Assembly: GCA_021372865.1 (NCBI GenBank)
Contig: JAJFTO010000013.1
Coordinates: forward strand, 1-64,000
Direction of reading: 5' to 3'
Length of the DNA: 64,000 nt
Source of the DNA: Porphyromonadaceae bacterium
GTDB lineage: Bacteria > Bacteroidota > Bacteroidia > Bacteroidales > Dysgonomonadaceae
A program made the position numbers and the translations under genes. Below the pieces are notes generated by a model, which had not been told where the DNA came from, did not search any database, and was given only the letters and a program-made list of their open reading frames with translations. This document shows positions 28,717-37,611 of the stretch, piece after piece. Within the stretch, counting starts at the first letter, position 1, and the number at the start of each line of letters is the position of its first letter.

Positions 28717-30591
28717 ATGCCCCACCCCCTCCTGCAAATCGACTCACTCACCAAAAGCTTCGGCGAACTGCTGCTCTTTCGCGACATCTCATTCGGTATT
28801 GCGGAGGGAGATAAGATTGGGCTAATAGCCCGCAACGGGTCGGGAAAAACGACACTGCTGAATATCATCGCCGGAAAAGAGAGCCACGACGAAGGGAGGG
28901 TGATATTCCGCAACGATGTCCGGTTTGCTTACCTGGAACAATCACCGCAGTACAACCCGGAGTTGACGGTGCTCGAAGCTTGCTTCAGAGCCGACAATGA
29001 AACGGTGAAATTGATAGCCCGCTACGAGGAAATGCTTTCCTCTCACAATCAGACCGGACTCGACGAGCTGTTGTTGCAGATGGATCTGCTCAAGGCATGG
29101 GATTACGAACAACGCATCAAACAGATACTCTCCCAGCTCAAGATCACCGATTTTCACCAGAAGATGGGTGAACTTTCCGGCGGCCAGGTAAAGCGGGTGG
29201 CACTGGCCAACGTACTAATAAGTGAACCGGAGCTGGTCATCATGGATGAGCCCACCAACCACCTCGACCTGGAGATGGTGGAATGGCTCGAAGAATACCT
29301 CAGCCGAAACAGGATGAGCATGCTGATGGTGACACACGACCGTTATTTTCTGGACCACATCTGCACACAGATCCTGGAGATCGATGAAAAACAGCTTTTT
29401 TCGTACAAAGGCAATTTTTCCTACTATCTGGAGAAAAGAGAGGAGCGGGTAGCTGCACAAAACACAGAGGTGGATCGTGCACGCAATCTGATGCGGAAGG
29501 AACTGGATTGGATGCGCCGTCAACCCCAGGCACGGGGTACTAAAGCAAAATCACGCATCGACGCCTTCTATTCGCTGGAGGAGAAGGCACAACGACACCG
29601 TGAAGAGGAGGGCGTACGCCTGGCTGCCCGCGGATCCTACATCGGGAAAAAGATTTTCGAAGCAAAACATGTGACCAAGCGGTTTGGAGATATCCGTATC
29701 ACCAACAATTTCAATTACATCTTCTCCCGATATGAGAAAATGGGTATTGTAGGAAACAACGGCACCGGGAAATCGACCTTCGTAAAGATGCTGCTCGGCA
29801 AAGAAATACCCGACAGTGGCGGCTTTGAGATCGGTGAAACAGTGAACTTCGGTTATTACAGCCAGGAGGGACTGCAGTTTGATGAACAGATGAAAGTGAT
29901 TGATGTGGTACAAAATATCGCAGAAGTAATCGACCTGGGCAATGGAAGCAGACTCACCGCCTCGCAGTTTCTGCAACATTTTCTCTTTCCACCGGAAAAG
30001 CAACACAGCTATGTCTATAAGCTCAGCGGGGGCGAGAAAAGACGACTCTACCTCTGCACCGTGCTCATTACCAACCCCAACTTTCTGGTACTGGATGAAC
30101 CGACAAACGACCTGGATATCATCACCCTGAACATCCTGGAAGAATACCTTGCAGGATTTAAAGGGTGCCTCATCGTGGTATCACACGACCGCTATTTTAT
30201 GGACAAGGTGGTGGATCACTTGTTGGTATTCCATGGAGACGCCAGGATTCAGGACTATCCAGGGAATTACACCCAGTACCGTGAATGGAAAACTGATGAA
30301 CAGAAAAAAGAGGCTGAGGAGCAGAAAAACAACAGACAGGAGAACGACCCGCGAAAAAACAGGTTATCAGAAGAAAAAAAGAAACTCTCATTCAAGGAAA
30401 AAAGAGAGTTTGAAACGCTGGAAAGTGAGATTGAACAGCTGGAAGCGGAAAAAACCACACTCGCCGAAGTTCTCTCCTCAGGAAGTCTGACTGCTGAGGA
30501 ACTGATGAAAAAATCGTCTCGGTTATCGGAAATAGTGGAATTGATCGATGAAAAAACCATGCGCTGGCTCGAACTGAGTGAACTGGCATAA
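28717..30591 (+). CDS. ABC-F family ATPase (Uup-like)
   Basis: This 624-residue soluble protein has two ABC ATPase domains and no membrane helix. The Walker A motifs are RNGSGKTTLL and GNNGTGKSTF. The signatures are LSGGQVKRVALA and LSGGEKRRLYLC, with Walker B VIMDEPTNHLDL and LVLDEPTNDLDI. Between the domains is a charged linker (the P-site tRNA interaction motif region). A long Glu/Lys-rich C-terminal coiled coil (about 535-624) is typical of Uup. ABC-F proteins act on ribosomes to resolve stalled states; Uup-type members are also linked to genome stability. No antibiotic resistance role can be inferred from sequence. Confidence 0.92.
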   Translation: MPHPLLQIDSLTKSFGELLLFRDISFGIAEGDKIGLIARNGSGKTTLLNIIAGKESHDEGRVIFRNDVRFAYLEQSPQYNPELTVLEACFRADNETVKLIARYEEMLSSHNQTGLDELLLQMDLLKAWDYEQRIKQILSQLKITDFHQKMGELSGGQVKRVALANVLISEPELVIMDEPTNHLDLEMVEWLEEYLSRNRMSMLMVTHDRYFLDHICTQILEIDEKQLFSYKGNFSYYLEKREERVAAQNTEVDRARNLMRKELDWMRRQPQARGTKAKSRIDAFYSLEEKAQRHREEEGVRLAARGSYIGKKIFEAKHVTKRFGDIRITNNFNYIFSRYEKMGIVGNNGTGKSTFVKMLLGKEIPDSGGFEIGETVNFGYYSQEGLQFDEQMKVIDVVQNIAEVIDLGNGSRLTASQFLQHFLFPPEKQHSYVYKLSGGEKRRLYLCTVLITNPNFLVLDEPTNDLDIITLNILEEYLAGFKGCLIVVSHDRYFMDKVVDHLLVFHGDARIQDYPGNYTQYREWKTDEQKKEAEEQKNNRQENDPRKNRLSEEKKKLSFKEKREFETLESEIEQLEAEKTTLAEVLSSGSLTAEELMKKSSRLSEIVELIDEKTMRWLELSELA

Positions 30592-30659
30592 GATCAATTT
30601 AGAAAGATTTTAAATAACTATCCCTTACCTGTTTATTTTTTTTTCAGCTGAAAATTGTT

Positions 30660-30667
30660 TATTTTTG
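30660..30667 (+). promoter_or_regulatory. Putative -7 element for rubrerythrin
   Basis: TATTTTTG matches TAnnTTTG. It lies 110 bases before the rubrerythrin start, giving an unusually long untranslated leader of roughly 100 bases. Confidence 0.45.
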
Positions 30668-30776
30668 TTGGTAAAGATGATCCATGAGATGGAGGAACTG
30701 AATTATAAACCTGCATCGTTACACAGCTGGACATCACACAATTGAAGACCAACCATTCAAATAAACTAAGAATCTT

Positions 30777-31355
30777 ATGAAAAGTGTAAAAGGAACCCAA
30801 ACCGAAAAGAACCTGATGCAGTCATTTGCAGGGGAATCACAGGCACGCATGCGTTATACCTTTTTCGCAAAAGAAGCAAAAAAAGAGGGTTATGAGCAGA
30901 TAGCCGCCATCTTTCAGGAAACAGCCGACCAGGAAATGACCCATGCCAAACGGATGTTTAGATATCTTGAAGGAGGAGTGGTAGAGATTACGGCATCTTT
31001 TCCAGCCGGTATGATCGGAACTACAGCAGAGAACCTGAAAGCGGCTGCCGGAGGAGAGAACGAAGAGTGGACCGACCTCTACCCCCACTTCGCCGAAGTG
31101 GCCGAGCAGGAAGGATTCAAGGAGATTGCCACCATGTACCGCATGATCGCCAAGGCCGAAGCGATACACGAAGAGCGTTATCTGAAGCTGCTGGAGCGTG
31201 TGGAGAATGGTACTGTGTTTGTACGGGAAGAGGAGATCGACTGGATTTGTCGTCACTGCGGATATGTATTTACCGGCAAAAAGCCGCCGAAAAACTGTCC
31301 CACCTGTCTGCACCCGCAAGCTTACTTCGAACCCAAAAACGAAGCTTTTTATTAA
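30777..31355 (+). CDS. rbr: Rubrerythrin
   Basis: This 192-residue protein has an N-terminal ferritin-like four-helix bundle holding a diiron site: Glu in [25 protein letters not shown], and EVAEQEGF with [15 protein letters not shown]-terminal rubredoxin-like domain follows with CRHCG and CPTC knuckles binding one iron. It reduces hydrogen peroxide in the cytoplasm and protects anaerobes against oxygen. No heme or FMN domain is present. It is monocistronic here, followed by a long inverted repeat. Confidence 0.96.
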   Translation: MKSVKGTQTEKNLMQSFAGESQARMRYTFFAKEAKKEGYEQIAAIFQETADQEMTHAKRMFRYLEGGVVEITASFPAGMIGTTAENLKAAAGGENEEWTDLYPHFAEVAEQEGFKEIATMYRMIAKAEAIHEERYLKLLERVENGTVFVREEEIDWICRHCGYVFTGKKPPKNCPTCLHPQAYFEPKNEAFY

Positions 31356-31357
31356 CT

Positions 31358-31554
31358 CAAGTTTTGTATGCAGTATGTTGTGATTAAAAAATCGACTGCC
31401 GATGTTTTGCGACCCATCATCGCTTACATGAGCTAAAAGAGTAGAACTTGCTTCGCTTCGGACAACTACTCTTTTTTACGCTCCTTGTAAGCGATGGGTC
31501 CCCACAAAACATCTCAATGTCTCCTTTTTAATCACATACATTCCAAACAACTTG
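31358..31554. repeat. Long imperfect inverted repeat with 21-base loop
   Basis: The arms 31358-31444 and 31466-31554 (87 and 89 bases) are imperfect reverse complements. Shared blocks, read in the same order, are CAAG, TATG, TGATTAAAAA, GATGTTTTG, GACCCA, TCGCTTACA, GAGC, TAAAA and GAGTAG, interrupted by small indels. The loop (31445-31465) contains CTTCGCTTCGG. No open frame of note runs through it. It could be a palindromic MITE-like element or a stable RNA hairpin; it begins only 3 bases after the rubrerythrin stop. Confidence 0.85.
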
Positions 31555-31590
31555 TGAGACTTGAATAAATGGAATTTTCGTGAGAATTAA

Positions 31591-31626
31591 AAAGCTGATC
31601 CCGTCAAAAGGGATCGGCTTTTTTTA
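31591..31626 (+). terminator. Intrinsic terminator between rubrerythrin and tcdA
   Basis: A 10-bp stem (AGCTGATCCC paired with GGGATCGGCT, one G-T wobble) closes a 7-base loop and is followed by a run of seven T. It ends 20 bases before tcdA. Confidence 0.85.
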
Positions 31627-31646
31627 AGAAAACATCATTATAACGC

Positions 31647-32387
31647 ATGTTGTACAACGAACTTTTTGCCCGTACAGAACTGCTGGTCGGATCAGCTGCA
31701 ATGGAACGGATTGCCTCGAGTAAAGTAATTCTCTTTGGTGTGGGCGGCGTGGGGAGCTGGTGTGCCGAAGCATTGATCCGCAGCGGAATCATACACCTGA
31801 CACTGGTCGATTCTGACCGGGTGGCAACAGCCAATATCAACCGACAGCTCCCGGCTACCACCCTGACAGTGGGGGAACTGAAAGTGGAGGTGATGAAACG
31901 GAGGTTGCTGGAGATCAACCCCGAAGCACAAATCAACACCCAGCCCATAATCTACAGTGAGGAAACATCGGAGTCGTTTCACCTTGAGCAGTATGATTAC
32001 ATCATCGATGCCATCGACTCGCTCTCCCACAAAGCACACCTGCTGGTAACTGCCTCCCGTACCGGAGCGACCCTCTTCTCTTCTATGGGAGCAGCACTCA
32101 AGATGGACCCACAACAGATTCGGGTAGCAGAGTTCTGGAAGGTACGCGGCTGCAAGCTGGCATCAGCATTGCGTCAGCGGATGAGGAAAAATGAAAAACC
32201 GGAAAAGCCGTTTCTCTGCGTCTACAGCGAAGAGTTGCTTTCCAACAAGGGTGAGGAGGCGCTACCTGATGCAGACGAGCAAGGTAGTTTCCGGAAAGCA
32301 CAAACCAACGGCACCATGGTTCAGGTCACTGCCGTCTTCGGTTTCACCCTCTCAGGCCTCGTAACTCAGGATATCGTGCGACATTAA
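31647..32387 (+). CDS. tcdA: tRNA threonylcarbamoyladenosine dehydratase
   Basis: This 246-residue protein is an E1-like ThiF/HesA-family ATPase that cyclises t6A to ct6A in tRNA. It begins with a short helix (RTELLVGSAAMERIASSKV), followed by GVGGVGSWCAEALIRSGI (nucleotide-binding loop) and DSDRVATANINRQLPA. YIIDAIDSLSHK and SSMGAALKMDPQQI are TcdA-type blocks. The family uses the tRNA made by TsaB-E; tsaE is at 9.1 kb. MoeB/ThiF-type activities are less likely because the C-terminal zinc cysteines are absent. It lies after a terminator. Confidence 0.93.
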   Translation: MLYNELFARTELLVGSAAMERIASSKVILFGVGGVGSWCAEALIRSGIIHLTLVDSDRVATANINRQLPATTLTVGELKVEVMKRRLLEINPEAQINTQPIIYSEETSESFHLEQYDYIIDAIDSLSHKAHLLVTASRTGATLFSSMGAALKMDPQQIRVAEFWKVRGCKLASALRQRMRKNEKPEKPFLCVYSEELLSNKGEEALPDADEQGSFRKAQTNGTMVQVTAVFGFTLSGLVTQDIVRH

Positions 32388-32399
32388 ATACATTTTTCT

Positions 32400-32407
32400 T
32401 ACCTTTG
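32400..32407 (+). promoter_or_regulatory. Putative -7 element for argS
   Basis: TACCTTTG fully matches TAnnTTTG and lies 25 bases before the argS ATG at 32432. It overlaps a nearby upstream alternative start, which argues for the ATG. Confidence 0.6.
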
Positions 32408-32431
32408 CGCTTTCAATCAGCTACATTCACT

Positions 32432-34225
32432 ATGCAAATCGAACATATTCTCCAGGATGCCGTCATCGCGGCAATCAAAAAGCTTTACACAACCGAGGTG
32501 GATCCGTCGCAGATCACCCTGCAGAAAACCAAAAAAGAGTTCAAAGGACACTACACCCTGGTCACTTTTCCCTTGCTGAAAATATCCCGCAAGAATCCCG
32601 AGCAGACAGCTGAGGAGATTGGCGCCCGGCTGGCGGAAGGCTCTCCCATTGTCTCGGAGTACAACGTGATCAAGGGGTTTCTGAACCTCACCATCGCCCC
32701 GGGTGTTTGGGTGGAGCTGCTGCAGACGATCGATACTGTGCCCGACTACGGTTTCACACCCATAGCCGGAGATGCACCACTCTACATGGTGGAATACTCT
32801 TCGCCCAATACGAACAAGCCCTTGCATCTGGGACATGTGCGCAACAACCTACTGGGACATGCATTGAGTGAAGTGCTCAAAGCCAATGGGAAACGGGTGG
32901 TGAAAACCAACATCGTGAACGACCGCGGAATTCACATCTGCAAGTCTATGCTGGCCTGGCAGAAATGGGGCAACGGAGAGACACCGCTCACCACTGGCAA
33001 AAAGGGAGATCACCTGATTGGTGATTACTATGTTTTGTTTGATCAGAAATATAAAGCAGAGATTGCGGCACTGCAGGCAAAAGGACTCACCAAAGAGGAG
33101 GCTGAAGCACAATCACAGCTGATGGAAGAGGCCCGTGAGATGCTGCGTAAATGGGAAGCACACGATAGCGCCACTGTGACACTCTGGAAGACGATGAACG
33201 ACTGGGTTTATGCCGGTTTTGATGAAACCTACCGACAGATGGGCGTCTCCTTTGATAAGATTTATTACGAATCACAAACCTACCTGGCCGGAAAAGAGGA
33301 AGTACTCCGCGGGCTCAAAAAGGGAATGTTTTATAAAAAAGAAGATGGCTCAGTATGGGCCGATCTTACACCATACGGCCTGGATCAAAAGCTATTGCTC
33401 CGCGCCGACGGCACATCGGTTTACATGACACAGGATATTGGCACTGCCAAGCTGCGTTTCGACGATTATCCCATCCACACGATGATCTACGTGGTGGGCA
33501 ACGAGCAAAATTACCACTTCCAGGTGCTTTCCATCCTACTCGATATGTTGGGCTTTGAGTTTGGGAAGGGACTGGTTCATTTCTCCTATGGCATGGTGGA
33601 ACTGCCCGAGGGAAAGATGAAATCGCGGGAAGGAACCGTGGTGGATGCCGACGACCTGATGGCGGAAATGATCAATACCGCACGGGAGACATCGCAGGAG
33701 CTGGGTAAGCTGGAAGGTATCACTGAAGAAGAGGCAGAATCGATCTCCCGCATGGTGGGTCTGGGGGCACTCAAATACTTTATACTGAAGGTGGATCCGA
33801 AGAAAAATATGACCTTTAATCCCAAGGAGTCAATCGACTTCAACGGCAACACAGGACCTTTTATCCAATACACACATGCCCGCATTCAGTCGATCCTGCG
33901 GAAAGCAGGTGAACAGGGTATCACGATCCCGGAGCAGTTGGAACAAACCCTCCCGCTTTCAGAGAAAGAGGAAAGTCTGGTGCAGCTGCTGGCCGAGTTC
34001 GAGACGGTGGTAAAACAGGCCGGAGCAGAGTACAACGTCTCATTGATCGCCAACTATGTCTACGACCTGGCGAAGGAGTACAACCAGTTCTATCACGACT
34101 ATCCCATGCTGCGTGAAGAGAACAGCGACCTCCGTAATTTCCGTTTGTTGCTGTCAAAAAATATTGCCCTCACCATTAAAAAGGGAATGTCACTCTTCGG
34201 CATCGACGTGCCGGAACGGATGTAG
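32432..34225 (+). CDS. argS: Arginine-tRNA ligase
   Basis: This 597-residue class I aminoacyl-tRNA synthetase charges tRNA-Arg. It has an N-terminal Add-1 domain (about 1-90). The HIGH motif appears as SSPNTNKPLHLGHVRNN at about 120-136. The KMSKS loop is reduced to GKMKSREG. A DALR anticodon-binding domain ends the protein (NYVYDLAKEYNQFYHDYP). The start is the ATG at 32432 rather than an upstream alternative, placing it just after a predicted -7 element. It ends 12 bases from the convergent GH130 gene. Confidence 0.97.
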   Translation: MQIEHILQDAVIAAIKKLYTTEVDPSQITLQKTKKEFKGHYTLVTFPLLKISRKNPEQTAEEIGARLAEGSPIVSEYNVIKGFLNLTIAPGVWVELLQTIDTVPDYGFTPIAGDAPLYMVEYSSPNTNKPLHLGHVRNNLLGHALSEVLKANGKRVVKTNIVNDRGIHICKSMLAWQKWGNGETPLTTGKKGDHLIGDYYVLFDQKYKAEIAALQAKGLTKEEAEAQSQLMEEAREMLRKWEAHDSATVTLWKTMNDWVYAGFDETYRQMGVSFDKIYYESQTYLAGKEEVLRGLKKGMFYKKEDGSVWADLTPYGLDQKLLLRADGTSVYMTQDIGTAKLRFDDYPIHTMIYVVGNEQNYHFQVLSILLDMLGFEFGKGLVHFSYGMVELPEGKMKSREGTVVDADDLMAEMINTARETSQELGKLEGITEEEAESISRMVGLGALKYFILKVDPKKNMTFNPKESIDFNGNTGPFIQYTHARIQSILRKAGEQGITIPEQLEQTLPLSEKEESLVQLLAEFETVVKQAGAEYNVSLIANYVYDLAKEYNQFYHDYPMLREENSDLRNFRLLLSKNIALTIKKGMSLFGIDVPERM

Positions 34226-34236
34226 ATATCCGGAAA

Positions 34237-35415
34237 TTAAAGGAGAATGTCACCCGGCGTTTTTTTCGCCGGGTCGTAGATAGCTACACTTACCCGGGAG
34301 TCGGCACATCCATAGTATAAATACCATTTTCCTTTGAAATAGACCAGACCTTCGATAAAGACCGTTCCATCCACATATTGTCCGCTCTTTTCAAAGTCTT
34401 CCATGGGACGGAAGAAAGGCACATCGAGCCTCCCGATCACTTTCATGGGGTCATTCAAGTCCATCAATACCTGGCCGGCACTGTAAGTCCCGGCATTGAA
34501 ACGACGATCACGCTGGTCATCATTGTTTTGATTCTTTCCATTGTACAGCAACAAAATACCTTTATCCATCTTTATTGCAGGAGGGCCACATTCGGTTAAT
34601 GCGCTATCGAAATACCCCCTGCGTGGAGCGATCACCGTTTTTAACTCTCCATGCTCATCCAAGATAGGCTTCCAGTCGGTCAGATTTTCTGAAGTGGCCC
34701 CCCAGACCCTGTGCTCTCCCCAATACATGAAATAGGTGCCTCCTATTTTGGTAATGACCTGTTTATCCGCTTTTAACTCCGTTACAATGGAGCCTGACTT
34801 ACAATGGATGTCCAAAAAACGTCCTTCGTAGGCATCTTCAAATGCAGGCCCATGTTTTTCCCAAGTGGTCAAATCCCTGGAAGTGGCAACACACAATCGG
34901 GCCTTATCCCTGTTCCACGAAGTATAGGTCATCACGTAGAGTCCATCTTCAGTTACAGCGACACGCGGGTCTTCACATCCTCCGGGCCATTCATACTTTT
35001 TCATAGGATCCTCGTCGGGATACATCACGGGAGTGGGTCTCCGGTGCATGGTGATGCCATCGGGACTCTCAGCAAGTCCAATGCGGGATGTACGTTTACC
35101 TATCCCGGCTCCTGAATTATCTTCTGCCCGGTAAAGGACGTAAATATTGTCTCCTTTTACGACTGCAGCAGGGTTAAAGGTATCACTCTCTTCCCATTTT
35201 ACCGCTTGCTTCTGCATGGGACAGTAAAACTTTGATCCCGGGATTGGCATAATTACCGGGTTCGCCCCTGCAGGGCGTACAAAACCACCAAAAGCCCACT
35301 CAGGTAAAATATTTACTTTTTCTTTTACTACTTGAGAAATTTCTTTTGAAGAAGCATAATAGACTCCACTGGAAAAGAAAATGAGGATAAGTGTTACAAT
35401 TGAAATTTTTTTCAT
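34237..35415 (-). CDS. Exported glycoside hydrolase family 130-like protein
   Basis: This 392-residue protein has an N-terminal signal-anchor-like segment (about 4-22) and a GH130 five-bladed propeller. Recognisable blocks are TFNPAAVVKGDNIYVLYRAED, GCEDPRVAVTEDGLYVMTYT with the conserved Asp and Arg of the phosphate/catalytic site, and APRRGYFDSALTECGPP. GH130 enzymes are mannoside phosphorylases or, in exported Bacteroides forms, beta-1,2-mannosidases. An exported location with no phosphate supply would favour the hydrolase, but this is inference. Its upstream neighbour is an exported Gfo/Idh protein. Its last codons overlap a hairpin at 34252-34274. Confidence 0.85.
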   Translation of the reverse strand: MKKISIVTLILIFFSSGVYYASSKEISQVVKEKVNILPEWAFGGFVRPAGANPVIMPIPGSKFYCPMQKQAVKWEESDTFNPAAVVKGDNIYVLYRAEDNSGAGIGKRTSRIGLAESPDGITMHRRPTPVMYPDEDPMKKYEWPGGCEDPRVAVTEDGLYVMTYTSWNRDKARLCVATSRDLTTWEKHGPAFEDAYEGRFLDIHCKSGSIVTELKADKQVITKIGGTYFMYWGEHRVWGATSENLTDWKPILDEHGELKTVIAPRRGYFDSALTECGPPAIKMDKGILLLYNGKNQNNDDQRDRRFNAGTYSAGQVLMDLNDPMKVIGRLDVPFFRPMEDFEKSGQYVDGTVFIEGLVYFKGKWYLYYGCADSRVSVAIYDPAKKTPGDILL

Positions 35416-35542
35416 TCTTGCAATTTTAAAAGAAAACGATCAAACAGACTATTTATACAGTCTAAAAGAGCAAATCTTTTGCATGGAAGCTTAAATCGAC
35501 GACTATGTATCTCGGACCGATTGCACCAAACAAGGAGACAAA

Positions 35543-36655
35543 TTATTTTTTCAACCGGACAGTTCTCCCTTCCGCAGCGCTTTTCCTGGCAGCATCCAGT
35601 ATTTTCACGACAATCAGATTATTTTCCAGCGAAGAGAGGTCGGTTTTCGCCACTTTTATATCTCCCCTGATAACGCTGGCAAAGTAATGAAACGGATCTT
35701 TTGCAACCATAGGGAATCCGTCGACCACTATCTCCTCCGTGGGTACATTACGGGTTAAGCGATACTCCAGATCCTGTGCATTGTATGCCGTGACATACCC
35801 TTCTTTCCCATAGACAGAGAGGTCCTTTCTACTTACAGGCCAGTTCCATGATCCCTGAATAATTGCCTGTGTGTGGGGGTAAGTCAGGATGATCGTTGCC
35901 TGGTCATCCACTTTGGGGTATACCTCCGGCTTGATCGTCTGCAAAACAGCTGTTACCGTTTCGGGCTCCTCATTCTGCATGATCCAGGTCATCAGGTTGG
36001 CGCCATAGCAGCCAAAATCGACCACCGCCCCACCCCCGTTCAACACCGGGTCGGTAAGCCAGGATAAAAACTCAGGGGAACAGCCGATCTCCACCGGACC
36101 TTTGTGTCCGTCGTTGATCAACACTTTATTGATTGCTCCAAAATCCTGATTCTTGACAGCCATCTCGAATAACTTGTAATGCGTGGGGTACCATGTGGTC
36201 TCATAGTTTGTTAACAGATGAATATGATATTTCCGGGCCAGATTCGCCATTTTATCTGCATGCTTCATATTTACGGCCAGCGGCTTTTCCACCATGACGT
36301 GAATTCCTTTCGGTGCGCACATCTCCACGGTACTCAGGTGTTCATAAATCGAATTAAAAGCAACCACCCCTTCGGGTTTGGTTTTCTCAATCATTGTTTC
36401 CAGATCATCATACACGATACCCATATCAAATCCATACCGATCCGCCAATGCCCGTGCTTTTGCCTTGTTGGGTTCTGCGATGCCGACTATCTGAATGTCG
36501 CTTCGTTGCTTGTAATTTTTCAAAAGGCCGTGAATATGGTCGTGCGACAAACCATCGATGCCAATTCTCACAGGCTGTTGCTGTGCAAGCATGACGACAG
36601 ACCATAGAAGAAATAAATTCAAAAAAAGTGCGAGTGTTGTGATTTTCTTTACCAT
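35543..36655 (-). CDS. Exported Gfo/Idh/MocA-family oxidoreductase
   Basis: This 370-residue protein has a hydrophobic signal peptide (about 4-24, ending MLAQQ). It then shows the Rossmann start RIGIDGLSHDHIHGLL, with a modified nucleotide loop lacking GxGxxG, and the family motif EKPLAVN at about 122-128. The C-terminal substrate domain includes GGAVVDFGCYGANLMTW. Family members oxidise sugars or their derivatives with a bound NAD(P). A Sec-type signal is odd for a cofactor-dependent enzyme, since no twin-arginine is seen. It ends about 127 bases upstream of the GH130 gene and probably works in the same carbohydrate pathway. Confidence 0.85.
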   Translation of the reverse strand: MVKKITTLALFLNLFLLWSVVMLAQQQPVRIGIDGLSHDHIHGLLKNYKQRSDIQIVGIAEPNKAKARALADRYGFDMGIVYDDLETMIEKTKPEGVVAFNSIYEHLSTVEMCAPKGIHVMVEKPLAVNMKHADKMANLARKYHIHLLTNYETTWYPTHYKLFEMAVKNQDFGAINKVLINDGHKGPVEIGCSPEFLSWLTDPVLNGGGAVVDFGCYGANLMTWIMQNEEPETVTAVLQTIKPEVYPKVDDQATIILTYPHTQAIIQGSWNWPVSRKDLSVYGKEGYVTAYNAQDLEYRLTRNVPTEEIVVDGFPMVAKDPFHYFASVIRGDIKVAKTDLSSLENNLIVVKILDAARKSAAEGRTVRLKK

Positions 36656-36672
36656 GATAGCTTATTTTTATC

Positions 36673-37563
36673 TTAAAATAATTCTTTTTGTTCATTTCCA
36701 ATTTCCGGAATATGCATCCCGAGATTCATTTTTTTGTTGAGTTTGTCAATCAGGTAAGCCGAAAAAAGAGGAGATGATTTTTCCACATTCTGATGAACGA
36801 AAAAAGAGAGTCGTTTCAATCCGGCCTCTTTCCACAGTATAATTCGTTCTACCCAATCGTCAATGCGGTGGTAATCTATTTTATCCACATTACACCCCAC
36901 AAAACGGACGAAAGCTGTGGAGGTAGTCAGCCGCATATGCATCATATCGCGTCTGCCGGCAGTGTCGACTATCACATTGGTGGTATGTTGACTCTCAAGA
37001 AAATTGCAATACTCTTTCCACAAATCTTTGTTGAGATACCACTCTTTGCCGCGCACTTCCACCGCCAGCGGAATGACTTTTGGAAAGTCTGCCACAAATG
37101 ATTTCAACTTGTCGAAACCACGGATGCCGAAGTTATCGTGCAACTGCAGAAAACACATTCCCAGCTTTTCCTCGAAATGGGAAATGGCGTCGCAATAAAT
37201 CTTTGTCAGTTCTTCCACATTGTCCAACCTGCGCATATGACTGATTGATTGTGTAATTTTCGGGAAAAACTTAAATCCCTCCGGCGTCTTATTTTTCCAT
37301 TTCAGCACCTGTTCAGCCTTCGGCATATTGTAAAACACGGAGTTCATCTCAATAGAATTGAACTGCCGGGAATAATAGGTGAGTTCATCTTTTGTGCCTT
37401 TTGGATAAAAATCTTTCAAATCGGTTTTATTCCATTTGGCACAACCTACATAGATTTCAAAAGAATCATCAGCCCCGTTATTCAAAACCTTCAGCGTGGC
37501 TGCATTATCGGTAGGAATACCGAAATCTACGACCGTGGGATCATCTACTTTTCCGAAATTCAT
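36673..37563 (-). CDS. DUF72 family protein
   Basis: This 296-residue protein belongs to DUF72, a TIM-barrel-like family. Family landmarks are IYVGCAKWN, the FNSIEMNSVFYNMP segment and GFKFFPKITQSISHMRRL, followed by FLQLHDNFGI and VEVRGKEWYLN. The biochemical function is undefined; related proteins have been proposed to be nucleases or glycan-related. It lacks a signal peptide. It sits between a propeller protein (48 bases upstream) and the Gfo/Idh gene (17 bases downstream), a likely operon. Confidence 0.8.
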   Translation of the reverse strand: MNFGKVDDPTVVDFGIPTDNAATLKVLNNGADDSFEIYVGCAKWNKTDLKDFYPKGTKDELTYYSRQFNSIEMNSVFYNMPKAEQVLKWKNKTPEGFKFFPKITQSISHMRRLDNVEELTKIYCDAISHFEEKLGMCFLQLHDNFGIRGFDKLKSFVADFPKVIPLAVEVRGKEWYLNKDLWKEYCNFLESQHTTNVIVDTAGRRDMMHMRLTTSTAFVRFVGCNVDKIDYHRIDDWVERIILWKEAGLKRLSFFVHQNVEKSSPLFSAYLIDKLNKKMNLGMHIPEIGNEQKELF

Positions 37564-37611
37564 ACGATCATTTTATTTTTTAACACCATGGATTGGCTGA
37601 ATTCCCTTTCG

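Noticed and set aside
34252..34274. GC-rich hairpin with a seven-T loop at the GH130/argS junction
   Set aside because: The T run is in the loop, not after the stem, and the sequence codes for the GH130 C-terminus, so it is not a standard terminator.
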